DNA of 64,000 nucleotides from Amborella trichopoda. Lineage: Eukaryota > Streptophyta > Magnoliopsida > Amborellales > Amborellaceae. The stretch is from positions 7,898,546 to 7,962,545 of the forward strand of contig NW_006494789.1 of the NCBI RefSeq assembly GCF_000471905.2, read 5' to 3'. The translations under genes were made by a program, and so were the position numbers. Shown in pieces: positions 46,970 through 58,579 of the stretch. Numbering within the stretch: position 1 is the stretch's first letter; every line of letters begins with the position of its first letter. Below the pieces are notes generated by a model that saw only the letters and a list, made by a program, of their open reading frames with translations, did not search any database and was not told where the DNA came from.

Positions 46970-48560
46970 TACAGTGTATGTTGTCGAAGGAGACGGTGTG
47001 GATTGGGTGCGAAAGAAAAGTTGGAAAAATGAACAATAATAGTCCTTAAGATGGGCATGTGGTTTATGGGCTCTAGTGGACTTGCGAGGTCGGTCTTGGA
47101 TATTATTAGTGGGTAAATGAGAATTGGAGGGCTCGGTGGGTGGGGTACGTTGGGGTAAAGTGGAAGGGAGGGAAGGTGGTGGGCCATGGTTGGGGGCAGG
47201 TAAAGGTAAGACACGGTTGGGGTTTCTGTCATGGTGTTAGATGTTAGCATATGGAGAAACATGCTCATGAAAAATGACATCGTGACTGGTGTACGTCTGA
47301 TGGGTGGCAATATCAAAGATTCGATAACCTTTTGAGCAAAGGGATAATCAATAAAAAATACCCGATTTCGCACGGTAATCAAATTTGTCACAGTGATCGA
47401 ATTTGTCATGGGGATGAATATTATATGCACTACACAAGCAACAAAAAGCACAAAGACTGTTATAGTTGGGTTTAGCATGGGATAAAAGTTTATAAGGGGA
47501 CCGGTTATGCAATAGAGAGGAAGGAATGCAGTTTATTATATACGCAACTGTGAAGACACAATCTCCCCAAAATTCAAGGGAAAGATTTTCCTGAAACCAT
47601 AAGCCTGTGCAACTTCAAGTAAGTGACAGTGTTTACGTTCCACTACACCATTTTGTTGTGGTGTAGCAACACAACTGTGTTGGTATTAATTCTTTGATTT
47701 TGAAGAAATGATTGCATAGCTTTAGAGAAATATTCACTCCCATTATTAGAACGAACAATTTGAATTTGGGAGTGAAATGAGATTTTAACGAGAGCAATAA
47801 ACATTTTCAAATAAAAATTAACTTGAGATTTGTGCTACATGAGATATGTCCAAGTAGCGCGTGAGCAATCATTGACTATAGTAAGAAAAAATTTAGCACC
47901 ACAAAGAGAAGGAACAAAATATCCTCCCCAAATGTCTATATGAATCAAACAAAATGGAGCATTGTGAGTAATGGTACTTAAAGGAAAATGTGATCTAGTT
48001 TGTTTTGCAAGGGGACATACATCACACAATGTATTCTTGGAAACTAAAATATAAGGAAAACTAGAAGCAACATGATGAAGGCAAGAAGAGGAAATATGTC
48101 CTAAACAACAATGCCACAAATCCATAGTTAGGGAAGTAGTGGTCAAGGCTACGGGTATGAGTGGTCGTTGGAGGAGGTATAATCCACCTTGTTCTATACC
48201 CAATCCAATCGTCGTCTTCGAGGGCATGTCCTGCAAGATACATGAGTTAGGGAAAAAAGTTATGGAACAATTGAGATTCTTTGTGAGTTGACTCACGAGT
48301 AAAAGATTTTTCTTGAATGAAGGAATACAAAGAACATCATGTAAGGCCAAAGAAGGGGACATATTTAATGAGCCAACATGAGAAATGTTGGTGTGTTGTC
48401 CATTCAGTAAAAGAATAGGTTTAGATAAAGCAAGAGGGGTAGACTGCAATAGTAATGAAATATCACTAATCATATGATCAGTAGCACCACTATCGATAAT
48501 CCAATAAGGAGAAGAGACATTAAAGGAAATATGGTGCTTACCAGAAAGATTGGCTGAAGG
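46970..48560 (-). pseudogene. Copia B protease and integrase remnant
   Basis: A 281-codon open stretch (48680-47835) has the protease motif WIIDSGATDHMI, the GAG-pre-integrase motif LWHCCLGHISSSCLHH and an integrase start with CPLAKQTR, IHIDIWGGYF and NDCSRATW. Diverged integrase C-terminal sequence continues to about 46970. It is a fossil. Confidence 0.85.
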
Positions 48561-48689
48561 ATTGGAGCTACCTGGGGTAAAAAGATAGAGAAGTATATGG
48601 TATTGTTCAGACGTGAAAGGCATGGACTGAGTGGAGGAGGTATCATGGCCAAAAGTGGGTGTGTTGCCTAGCAGGCCCACATTGGAAGG

Positions 48690-51190
48690 TGCTTGAGCAG
48701 TTGCAGCTAGCGAGAAAGTCTAACGTTGTGGTTGAAAAGGAGGATGTTGCTACTGTTGTTGACGTCCACCTCGTTGTTGCTGCCTGTTATTACCTCTTTT
48801 GGAAAACCATTGAATAACCAATAGTTTTGGACAAGGTGATTATCATGCCCTGTGTTGAAGAAGGTTGAGTGATAGGAATGCTCTTGTGAGCAGCAGCCAA
48901 AGCAGATCTCTCAACCAATGTTTTGGTTGAACATGCAGATTGCACTATCTTTCCTCCTGCAGCGGTAGATTGTAAGCTTTGTTTACTGGCGGCAAAGGAT
49001 CCATGAGAAGGATCTGGCTACAAATCGAGTGGTATGAGTCGTTAAGACCTATAAGAAATTGCATCAATCGCTGTTGGTTCTCAAAGAAGTGGTAGATTTG
49101 GAGGCACCACAGGAATATGGTGGAATAGTAGAGATAGAAGAAAACTTATCCCAGTAGGACTTGAGCTTACTAAAGTATGTGAGAATTGAAGAATTGTCTT
49201 ACTGTAGAGTGTCAATTAAAAAATTCTCGGTGCTTGGCTTTGGGAGAATTGTTCTCGCAGTTCAACCCAAACATCATGTACTAAAATACCATTGTTGATC
49301 ATGTCAGAAATGTCTCCAGAGACAACATTAAATAACCAACACATGACCATATCATTGGCCCTATCCCAATCGTTGAACATAGAAGAATCCACAACAGGTC
49401 GATGGAGAGAACCATCTATGAAACCCAATTTGTTTTTTGCAGTGATTTAAAAAACGGATTGGTGCCCCGGATCGGGCACTTCAAAAACCCATCCGGATCA
49501 GTGAATCGGCAATCCGAATAGGGAATCGCCCAACTCGATAGAATTAAGCTCTAAAAAAATCCAAAAAAAGTATTAAAATTAATTATAAATGTTGTCTTTT
49601 AGGAATCCAATAAGAAATGAGGGTACTCCAATATTAACTTTCATTTTTTTCATCAATTTGTGAATATTGATATGTTTTTTCTCTGTATAAACTTATGTAA
49701 CCATTAAATTTACATCACGCATAAGACAAATCATATAATTATCATGGATAAAATATATAATCATACATGGACTACTATAAAGAGTAGATTTAATCGATAA
49801 AAAATGGCAATCAAAATCTCAAATTGGCGGAAAGAACCTAATGCCCTAAAAATACCCAAATTATTACAAACTAACTAACTATAATCCAAATTTATTACAA
49901 CCTAACTAACTATAATGTTATATGCTGAAATTAAAATTGTTGGTTTAAGTTTATAATTATTTTATTATTCAAATAATAACAAATCTAAAATATTTTGTAA
50001 TACGATTTAATTTAAAATGTATTATTGAGAATTGTAAAAAAGATAATAAATTACATGATTTATAATGCAAAAGTTAATAAATAAAATAAAAATTTGGTTA
50101 GAAATTATTAGAATGCATACCAATTTTCGAAAGAACACCTTAATTTTTCAAAATTTTAATTTTTTAGATTTCTAGAATAAATTTAGTAAAATAGATTGTT
50201 AATAGAAAGAGAGAGATTTCAAATGGAATAATTTTATTTAAATATAATAATTTTTTAGATTTATAGAATAAATTTAGTAAAAAAGATTGTTAATAGAAAG
50301 AGAGAGATTTCAGAAAAATAAATTTTTTTAAAAAAGATTTATTTTCCGCTTATTTATAATTTTTTAGATTTATAGAATAAATTTAGTAGAAAAGATTGTT
50401 AATAGAAAGAGAGAGATTTAAAACAAAAAAAAAAAAATTTAAAAAAAATTATTTTTTGCTTATTGTTATTGTCAACAAAAATAAAATAAAATGTGTCCAG
50501 GCAGAATCAAACTTGAGACATGAAGGCTTAACGTGGACGTGATAACTACTCCGCCACATCAACACAAGTGTAATTGTTTTTTACATTAATAATACTTATC
50601 CAAATTTTGTCGTAATTTAATGCACCGTTGGAATTATCCTATATCCAAAAACGAGCTTTAGTTTTGCTTCTATAAATTGTTTTGTAAGTTCCTTGAGATT
50701 TACGCTCGTGTGCCCGAGGTTGCCATCCACGTACGACCGTGGGTGACGGAGGTCTTCCATGTATGAACTATGGAAAATCGGTATTTTGCCACGTGTTAAC
50801 TCGTTATGTGACTCGCCATGTGAAGTCATACGGGCGACTTTCACCCTTGTATGACGTCATACAAGCCGTTCACTGTGTAGAAGCAGTCAATTCATTCTAG
50901 AACCGGGCGGTTCCTGGTTTTACACTGAAATCGGCATGGGGTAACCGATTCCCGTGCCGACTCGGGCGAGTCTGTCACGACTTGTCGATTTTTAAATCAC
51001 TGGTTTTTGGCATTCAAAGCCATACGCATAGCACGCGACCAGTTGTAATAGTTGTCGCCAGTAAGAACTTTGGAGACACGAACAGTCCCAGGACTATCCG
51101 TATGGTGAATGTATTATGGAGAAGATGAATAAGCATCCGTAGAGATTCCAGAAAGAACATTAGAAACCCCTATCTCAGAAGAACCCAACG
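48690..51190 (-). pseudogene. Copia B gag remnant, split by a hAT-like insert
   Basis: The right part (51190-51011) has GDNYYNWSRAMRMAL, the left part (49431-48690) has GFIDGSLHRP, NDWDRANDMVMCWLFN and LREQFSQSQAPRIF, typical copia gag, then a Gln/Arg-rich end. The element at 49440-51002 separates them. It is a fossil. Confidence 0.8.
49440..51002. mobile_element. Non-autonomous hAT-like DNA transposon
   Basis: The ends are CAGTGATTTAAAAA and TTTTTAAATCACTG, a perfect 14 bp terminal inverted repeat starting CAGTG as in hAT elements. The flanks GTTTTTTG (49432-49439) and GTTTTTGG (51003-51010) form a one-mismatch 8 bp target duplication, the hAT length. Subterminal regions are GC-rich with repeated CGATTC/GAATCG-type motifs. 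The core is very AT-rich with a roughly 100 bp unit (TTTAGTAAAAAAGATTGTTA) repeated three times at 50160-50430. There is no transposase, so it would need one in trans. Confidence 0.85.
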
Positions 51191-51499
51191 GGAGAGTGGA
51201 TTCTATCATGGAAGTTGAAGAGGAAGGAGAGCAGAGAAATTCGGTTTTTAGAGAGAAAAAGAGAAATTTGTTTTTTTAGAGAGAGAAAGAGATTGGTTTT
51301 TTTTATAGAATAAAATATTGGGATTTTTAGTGAGAGAATGAGTTTTAGGGAAAAAAAATTTGGGTTTTTAGGGAGAGATAATGGATTTTTTTTAGACAGA
51401 CGAAGGTGTATCAAGTTTGACTTGGAGAGAGGCTCTTTGAGAGAGAAATTTTGTAGTACAGGATTTTCTTCGAACTTTGGCGGCATTGGAGGTGATGCA

Positions 51500-51835
51500 C
51501 CAAAAAGGGGCATGTTACTGAAATGGAGCCTTGCACAAAAGGGCATACCTTGCACAATCAGATAGAACTCGTCTTGCCCGAAATCTTAGTGAGGAAGATC
51601 GGAAATGGTTTATGGAGGCCATGGAAGCCAACACTGCGGATGTTATTAAGAGAATGAAGGAGATCACCCTTGTAATGCAAACTCTTGAGCAAGTTTTGGA
51701 GGCTCAAGGTGTCAATCCTACGAATCTTGAAGTAATGTTGGAAGAGTTACAAGAACATGTCGAAGCCATAGACATGGCCAATGATCTTCACTCAATTGGT
51801 GGTTTGGTTCCCTTGCTTGGTTATTTGGGATTGGG
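51500..51835 (+). pseudogene. Fragment of a Fes1-type Hsp70 nucleotide exchange factor gene
   Basis: The plus strand encodes a close match to the N-terminal third of plant Fes1A (HspBP1 family): a LLKWSLAQ segment, then RNLSEEDRKWFMEAMEANTA, VIKRMKEITLVMQTLEQVLE, LEELQEHVEAIDMANDLHSI and GGLVPLLGYL. Fes1 proteins release nucleotide from cytosolic Hsp70 through armadillo-like repeats. Only the N-terminal region is here; the rest of the repeats and the C-terminus are missing, so it is a gene fragment. It lies antisense to copia fossil B, between its primer site and gag, so it appears to have been carried by the retrotransposon. Whether it came as processed cDNA or as genomic DNA is open: the known exon limits of the parent gene would decide. 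Confidence 0.8.
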
Positions 51836-51909
51836 TTTAGGGTCTTTGTAGAGGGTCCGCAAAAAAAATCAAGTTTAGAATGAGAGAGTGAAACCTTCAT
51901 TTGATACCA

Positions 51910-52150
51910 TGATAAGAAATATTTGTTTTGAGAAGAATGAATGTATTTTCTACGTATCAATTGAAGGGAAATACAAAAATATATATAGAGAAGTTACATG
52001 ATTTTCTCCATGAATTTGGGAGATAAATCTGGAGAGATAAAATACACTATTTTTTCCAAGAATTTAGGAGACAAATTTGGAGAGATAAAATACATTATTT
52101 TCTCCATGAATTTGGGAGGTAAATCTGGAGAGATAAAATTGACTTTTGAC
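51910..52150 (-). repeat. 5' LTR of copia fossil B, cut by the gap
   Basis: Begins TGATAAGAAATATTTG next to the primer site. It contains two or three extra AGAGATAAAATACA(C/T)TATTTT units compared with the 3' LTR, then ends in the N run. Confidence 0.8.
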
Positions 52151-52690
52151 NNNNNNNNNNNNNNNNNNNNNNNNNNNNNNNNNNNNNNNNNNNNNNNNNN
52201 NNNNNNNNNNNNNNNNNNNNNNNNNNNNNNNNNNNNNNNNNNNNNNNNNNNNNNNNNNNNNNNNNNNNNNNNNNNNNNNNNNNNNNNNNNNNNNNNNNNN
52301 NNNNNNNNNNNNNNNNNNNNNNNNNNNNNNNNNNNNNNNNNNNNNNNNNNNNNNNNNNNNNNNNNNNNNNNNNNNNNNNNNNNNNNNNNNNNNNNNNNNN
52401 NNNNNNNNNNNNNNNNNNNNNNNNNNNNNNNNNNNNNNNNNNNNNNNNNNNNNNNNNNNNNNNNNNNNNNNNNNNNNNNNNNNNNNNNNNNNNNNNNNNN
52501 NNNNNNNNNNNNNNNNNNNNNNNNNNNNNNNNNNNNNNNNNNNNNNNNNNNNNNNNNNNNNNNNNNNNNNNNNNNNNNNNNNNNNNNNNNNNNNNNNNNN
52601 NNNNNNNNNNNNNNNNNNNNNNNNNNNNNNNNNNNNNNNNNNNNNNNNNNNNNNNNNNNNNNNNNNNNNNNNNNNNNNNNNNNNNNNNNN
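52151..52690. other. Assembly gap (540 N)
   Basis: Unknown bases. The predicted open frames across it are artefacts. Confidence 0.99.
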
Positions 52691-53859
52691 ATAAATTCGT
52701 CCCAATCGATTCGGATCTTGAATCAACGATTCCCAATCAATATCATGAGGCATTTAATTGATAGTACAAATATAAGCATGTGTGCCCTTATCCTTAACGG
52801 AGAAATGGAGATGAACAATGTGTGCCCTATTTCCTTGCATAGAAATGGGAATGCAATTTCTCCTAGGATTTGTCAAGAGTCAATTGTCCCTTCGAAAAAA
52901 ATGGAGAAATGCTAGATTGCAAAATAGCACAACACGAAAGAAAAATACTTCTTGGATCTTTCCTTTACCATTATATCGACATTTTCAATATCCATTAAGA
53001 AGTAGTGTTATTAGGATTAGAATGACCATTGAACCGATTATTAGTTTGGTCTAGTTAAAACTGATCCAACCACTGGTCAAATAAATTGGCGCAGATGTTA
53101 AAAAAGAACAAAAAATGAATATAATAACTTAAAAATATAAATTGTATTAAAACATTTGTTCAACTTTATTTAGCTGGTCGAACTGGTTAAGACCAGTAGG
53201 TCCATCTAACCAAACTAGCCAAACATTGATTTTGATAGATTTTGGACCAAACTCAATTTTTACTTTAAACCAGATCAACCAAGGTCCAATCGATCAAATC
53301 ACCAATCAATTTGGTCTTGATAACTATGCTCAAAGGAATGTGAGGTGACTTTAGGGCAAGGAATAACAGTTGTGCAACTCCCAACTGTCCCAAATCTTAA
53401 AAGCTAGGTGCCCTTTTCAGCATTAATGCCGACTTCAGGGGGTTTTGAAAAAATTGAAATGGTCTTTTATTGAGTGTGGCCAAAAAAAGAGAGAAAAAGA
53501 GCGCATATTGAGTGTGAGGGAAAGATTGTGGTTGAGCACACAATAATAGAGCAAACAAAAATTTCATGCAAAACACCCTTGACAGTTTTAAAAGTTCTTA
53601 AGAGAACTTCAACCAAAAGTAGGAAAAGACACCTCGAAGATCCCGAGTAGATTTAAGGCTAGATCTAGCCAACGACATGCTATGTGTCACTGAGTTGTCT
53701 ACCTTTAGAGATACGACACACATCACCAAAAGCAATAGCTCTGAATTTTCTAGTTTTTTCTATTTCCATGTTTGAGACTCCATATTGCTCTCTACAAGTC
53801 AAAAACAACCATTTGTATGTGTTCACAATGTTTTGGTCTCTTGTTGTTAAATGCTCTCT
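52691..53859. other. Unassigned AT-rich stretch
   Basis: Contains repeated AACTGGTT/AACCAGTT-like words around 53030-53310 (for example GGTCGAACTGGTTAAGACCAGT) but no defined element, gene or RNA. Confidence 0.45.
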
Positions 53860-54995
53860 TCAGACAGTCTTTTGACGATATTCTTCTTAGATATGTGGAC
53901 GTGCAAGAAGAAAATAAGGTGCTGGAAGAAGTACGCTCCGGCATCTGTGGATTGCATCAGTCTGGCCCAAAACGCTATGAACAAATATGCAGATTGGGGT
54001 ATTATTGGCCTTCGATGGCTACTTATTCCTTAAACTATGCCAAGAAGTGTCAAGTGGGACAAATACACTTGAGCCTTGTTCATCAGCCTCCAGAGCCCAT
54101 ACACCCTACAGTGGCGTCATGGCCCTTCTCATAATGGGGTATGGACATTATAGGCCTACTAACCCTCCTTTAGCAATGGGTCATGTCTTTATTCTAGTTG
54201 CAACAGATTATTTCTCCAAGTGGGCTGAAGCGGTCCCCCTCAAGCAAGTTCCTAAGACCACGATAGCTAATTTCGTGCGACATTGCATCATATACCGGTT
54301 TGGAGTGCCTGGCTGGATTATATCTGACAACGACCCTTAGTTCATAAGTCATCACATTGATCGCTTGGTTGACCAGTTTGGTTTCGAGTGGAAGTACTCA
54401 ACTATGTACCACCCTTGAGCCAATGGATTAGCTGAGGCTTCTATAAGACCCTGTGCAATGTTTTAAGGAAATTGGTATCAAAGACAAAGAAGAAATGGTA
54501 TGAGAAGCTTCCTAAAGCCTTATGGGCCTATCGGACTACCACGCGAAATGCCACCGATTCCACTCCTTATTCCCTAGTCTATGGGGGTGAAGTAGTTTTA
54601 CCCCTTGAAATTCAACTCCCCTCACTGTGTGTCACCATCCATCAAGGACTGACCGAAGTTGAGAGGGTCAAGCTTCATTATCAAGAATTAGATACGCTCG
54701 ATGAAAAGAGGTTAGAAGCTCAGTAGAACCTCGAACTCAACCAGGGAAGAATGAAGAGGGCCTTTGACAAGTCAGTTAAAGTCTGCTCATTCTCCCGTGG
54801 GGATCTGGTTCTTGCAGTCAAGAGGCCAATTGTTATGCATGGGCGGTGCAAAGGGAAGTTTGAACCTAAGTGAGAAGGTCCCTTTATAGTAATAAAGGTC
54901 TCGCCAAATGGAGCTTACATACTGGCACATGTTGATGGAGAGGAGGCAATGCCCCTTATCAATGGGCGATACCCAAGGAAACAATATCCATGAAA
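53860..54995 (+). mobile_element. Tat-lineage Ty3/gypsy integrase relic
   Basis: Plus-strand segments match the integrase of plant Tat/Retand/Ogre elements: the zinc-binding region (GLHQSGPKRYEQICRLGYYW), the core (ILVATDYFSKWAEAVPLKQV and YRFGVPGWIISDN), ALWAYRTTTRNATDSTPYSL and VYGGEVVLPLEIQLPSL, and the C-terminal QELDTLDEKRLEAQ and GDLVLAVKRP ending near LINGRYPRK. It is broken several times. The upstream pol parts are not recognised. Confidence 0.85.
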
Positions 54996-55139
54996 CATAC
55001 TAAAAAAGACTCAATGTGCAACAAGAAAGAGTTAAAAATATGGCAAAAATAAGACGAGCAAGACAATTCAAACATGGTTTAATTTTTTTTTTATTGCATT
55101 AGAAGGAGTTACAAGCAAGAAGCCCATTATTAGGGAGGT

Positions 55140-55400
55140 TACAAATCTATCATGCAGTATTTCTCTCGCATCAGAAGAAAAGAGAGTAACTACGTAAGAA
55201 TGTCGCTCTTGTATATGATGAAAAGAAGACGGTCGACCCCAAGCATCGCTCTTGCATCTGAAGAAAAGAAAGCAGTTGACCCCCAACATTGCCCTTGCAT
55301 CTGAGGAAAAGAAAGCAGATCCTCAGCATTGCTCTTGCATTTGACGAAAAGAAGATGGTTACAAGCTAAAAAGCCGCTCTTGCATCAGGAGGGTAGAAGG
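55140..55400 (+). repeat. Tandem repeat with CGCTCTTGCATCTGAAGAAAAG
   Basis: Five imperfect units of about 50-60 bp, each with (C/T)GCTCTTGCAT and GAAAAGAA, just downstream of the integrase relic, where Tat elements often carry tandem repeats. Confidence 0.8.
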
Positions 55401-55599
55401 GTTTTAGATCGAGTTTATCAGACATACAAAGCAGACCATTTTAGTAATGAACTAGTCTATGATGGACATCACACCCTCTTCACAATGAGCACCCTTCCAC
55501 AGAACAATATGGAGTTCACTGTTGTGCTGGAGGACTTGGCTTCCAACAGGCTTCATAAGCCTGTCCTTACCATTGGACACCACCTTTTTCTTGCCCGAG

Positions 55600-55980
55600 T
55601 CATCGCTATGTGTGACCATCACCGCGCATGACTCAACGTCGTGCATAATCATCATCGCGCGCAACTCATTGTCGAGCACGACCACAACCGGGCACAACTT
55701 GCTACCATTCATGAAAGGATCGAGCGAACAACAACCGTCGCGCATGACTAACGTCGGACGCGTCATGTTGCTAGCCATGCGCGACTAAGGCATTGACTAG
55801 CGTCGCACGAGACTAGCGATGGCTGTGTCTTCAAAAGACTAACGCTGGTTGTGTTTTTAAGGCCCAGCACCGGCTGTGTTTCCCAAAGGCTAACGTTGGC
55901 TGTGTCGCCAAGGACTAACGCCACTTGTGTTTAACGAAGGGCTAACACTGGCTAAGGCTAACGCCAATTATGTTCTCTAT
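55600..55980 (+). repeat. Degenerate short repeats, CGCGCATGACT and GACTAACGCTGGC
   Basis: GC-rich word repeats: first (C/G)CGCATGACTCAACGTCG-like units, then GACTAACG(C/T)(T/C)GGCTGTGT units of about 30 bp. Confidence 0.6.
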
Positions 55981-56109
55981 CGTTGCGTGTGTTCGCTTGC
56001 AACGCTTCAGACGGTGATTATCCCACTTCTTCCCTTCGTCCCCTTGAGGCCTTCGGTTCCCATGTCCCTTCGGCTACAGGTGACCTTGTAACTCCTCAAG
56101 ACCCCTCGA

Positions 56110-56325
56110 CTCCCCTCGATTGTTCATCTTCTGGTGGTCGTTCGCTGCTGATGACCTTTCGTCTCCCCATGACTGTTCACCTCCTGGTGGCCGTTTGTTG
56201 CCGATGACTATTCATCTTCTGGTGACCGTTTGCTGTCGGTGACCCTTCATCTCCCTGCGACTATTCACCTCCTGGTGGCTGTTGGTTGCAAGTGACTATT
56301 CACTCCCTCGTGACCTTCCGGCTAC
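56110..56325 (+). repeat. Tandem repeat with TTCACCTCCTGGTGGCCGTT
   Basis: Five imperfect units of about 40-50 bp containing GACTATTCA(C/T)CT(C/T)CTGGTG. Confidence 0.75.
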
Positions 56326-56739
56326 TCACTGGGAAACAACTTTCCTCCCCGCAAATCCATTGTTCAACCTTCCCCTCTCCTTCCCGATGGCAAAGTCACT
56401 GAAAAAACCCCGGAGGTGAGCGAAAGTTCACTGACAACACCTTGATACACCATGTGCCCCCTTTTCTCTCACTTCTCTGTTACTTCAGAACCACTACCGA
56501 AACGTTAGCTGGCCTCGACGAGCTGCCTGCTTCCCAATTGCGCCAACTATCACCCTCGCCGATAGTACCCTGTGTTTGCGCCGAAGTTCTCACATGAAAT
56601 CTCTGTGCCTTCGATAAACTCCTGCTAACCCTCTCCTGCAAGCTCTACGTTCTTGCCGGAATTCTCATAAGGAGCTCTCTCTTTCATGCTGCTAAAATTG
56701 CCTTAACAATTTTTTTACCCAAAGGTAAAACAGTGAAAA

Positions 56740-57030
56740 GGGGTTTAACCCCTTATATAGGCAGAACTTCCTTGAGGTACCCCTCACAAATCGAGAATGC
56801 CAGTTGGGTCCCTGAAGGCCAAACGATGATGGGACAGACCGGGTCGGGCTCAAGCCCGAGGCTCGAACAGAAGTTCACCACTACCCATGCAGCACCAAAA
56901 GTCAAATGGACCAGGACCGGGTCGGGCTCAAACCCGAAGCCTATATCCAAGTTATCGTTGTTCATGCTCTATCGCTGCTCGTGCTCTAGTGCCGAACACA
57001 CCACTGACCGGGTCGGGCTTAGGCCCGAGG
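56740..57030 (+). repeat. Dispersed GACCGGGTCGGGCTCAAGCC motif
   Basis: Three close copies of a 22 bp word (about 56837, 56913, 57006) within otherwise unassigned GC-rich sequence. Confidence 0.7.
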
Positions 57031-57042
57031 CCCGAACATAGG

Positions 57043-57215
57043 TCATTGTCGTTTGTGTAACTTGTGACCAACACTATCTTTGTAACTTGTGACCAACACT
57101 ATCTTTGTAACTTGTGACCAGTGTCATTTGTGTAACTTGTGACCAGCGCCGACTGTGTAACTTGTGACCAGTGCCGTCTGTGTAACTTGTGACTAGCATC
57201 GTCTGTGTAATTTGT
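57043..57215 (+). repeat. Minisatellite, TGTGTAACTTGTGACCAG unit
   Basis: Seven units of about 23-25 bp differing mostly in the CGCCGTC/CACTATC portion. Confidence 0.9.
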
Positions 57216-57814
57216 GCCCGCGCTAGTACCGTGTGCGTCAATGCTACCACTGTGTGTGTTACTCTCCCCATGTTAAGGCCATGCATGTGCTACCACCCTG
57301 TGTGCCCTTATGCTAGGCCCTGTTACCGCCGTGTGTGTCCTACCACTATCCCTAACGGAGTTACACCAGTGTCACAACCAACATCCTCAGTAGGAGTCAC
57401 CCTGTACTGCAGCCCATCATCCACAGTGGAGTTAAGTGTATGCCAAAAAGAGTCATGCTTACCTCTACAATCCCTAGTGAGTCTGTTTTGCACCAAGCTA
57501 TCTTATCCCCAGGGAGTTGGGTCACCTTTCATAAGCTTATTCTCCATAGAGTCTTATCTTTTACCTCAGGGAGTCACACTTGCTCCCTATTCCCCAATGA
57601 CGTCCGCTTCCGTTGACCATCCCTTGCCTGGTCACCATTGAAGCCCACTGCTTGTGTATGGTCTTAAACATTTTATCCCCAAGGAGTCGGATTGTCATAC
57701 ATGCTTCTATTCCCCATGGAGCTTCACCTACATGGAGACCCACACAATGGTCCGCGCTGCATGACCTTAAATTGCACATCCACGGTCTAGATGCACGACC
57801 CTAAACTACATGGT

Positions 57815-58150
57815 CCAAACTATATGACCTTAAACTGTAGCGGAGATCTAATTACATGACCTTAAACTGCATGGTCTTAACTGTATGACTTTAAATTGCA
57901 TAGCCACAGTCCAAGCTATATGACCTTAAACCATAGTGCACATCTTGGTCGCATGACTTTAAAAGGCTTAGCACCATGGTCCAAACTATATGACCTTAAA
58001 CTGTAGCGGAGGTCTAGTTGCATGACCTTAAACTGCATGGTCCTAGCTACATGACTTTAAATTGCATAGCCACCGTCCAAGCCATATGAATTTAAATTAT
58101 AGTGCATGTCTTGGTAGTATGATGTTAAACTGCTTTGCGTAGGTCTAGAA
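57815..58150 (+). repeat. 166 bp higher-order tandem repeat
   Basis: Two full copies (starts at 57815 and 57981) of a unit made of ATGACCTTAAACTG(C/T)A subrepeats. Further fragments occur near 57760 and 58510-58570. Confidence 0.8.
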
Positions 58151-58579
58151 GTCATAACCTTAAACACGCCCCCACACACGCGCACGTGCCCTTTATGTAT
58201 GTCTTCATGCACGCCTTCCCTAACCGACCCATTTGTGTGCGTGCACTACCTTCATTAACCTCCCCAGTAAATCCATCTTCCTTCATTTCCATTCATCATT
58301 CCCCAGCGAGTTTCACTCGCGCTCACCAATGGCGAGCCATCTCGCCATCCATACTCGTTGTCAGCTAGTGGGTCACCACTTTCCATCATTCGTACATCAT
58401 TCATCTTTCATAGGTAGCCTCGTGTCATCTCCTAAAAGTGAGTCAAACTACAACCATACTCACTCCATGGCTTCAATAGACTGTCACCCATCTCCACTAC
58501 AGTCCAGCTGTATGACCTTAAAACCATAGTGCTCGTCCTGATCGCATGACGTTAAAAGGCTTCGCACAGGTCCCTGAGG

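Larger units (their letters stand above)
45233..52150 (-). mobile_element. Ty1/copia LTR retrotransposon fossil B
   Basis: Read on the minus strand: a 5' LTR at 51910 running into the assembly gap, a primer site (TGGTATCAAATG-like), a leader, gag, protease, integrase, reverse transcriptase, RNase H, a polypurine tract (AACTTGAGGGGAG) and a 3' LTR at 45233-45436. A hAT-like element (49440-51002) sits in gag. The leader holds an antisense host gene fragment (51500-51835). The far edge and target duplication are hidden by the gap. It is broken in several places. Confidence 0.85.

Noticed and set aside
52064-52915. Long open frames of 180-305 codons across 52151-52690
   Set aside because: They consist of N bases; this is an assembly gap.
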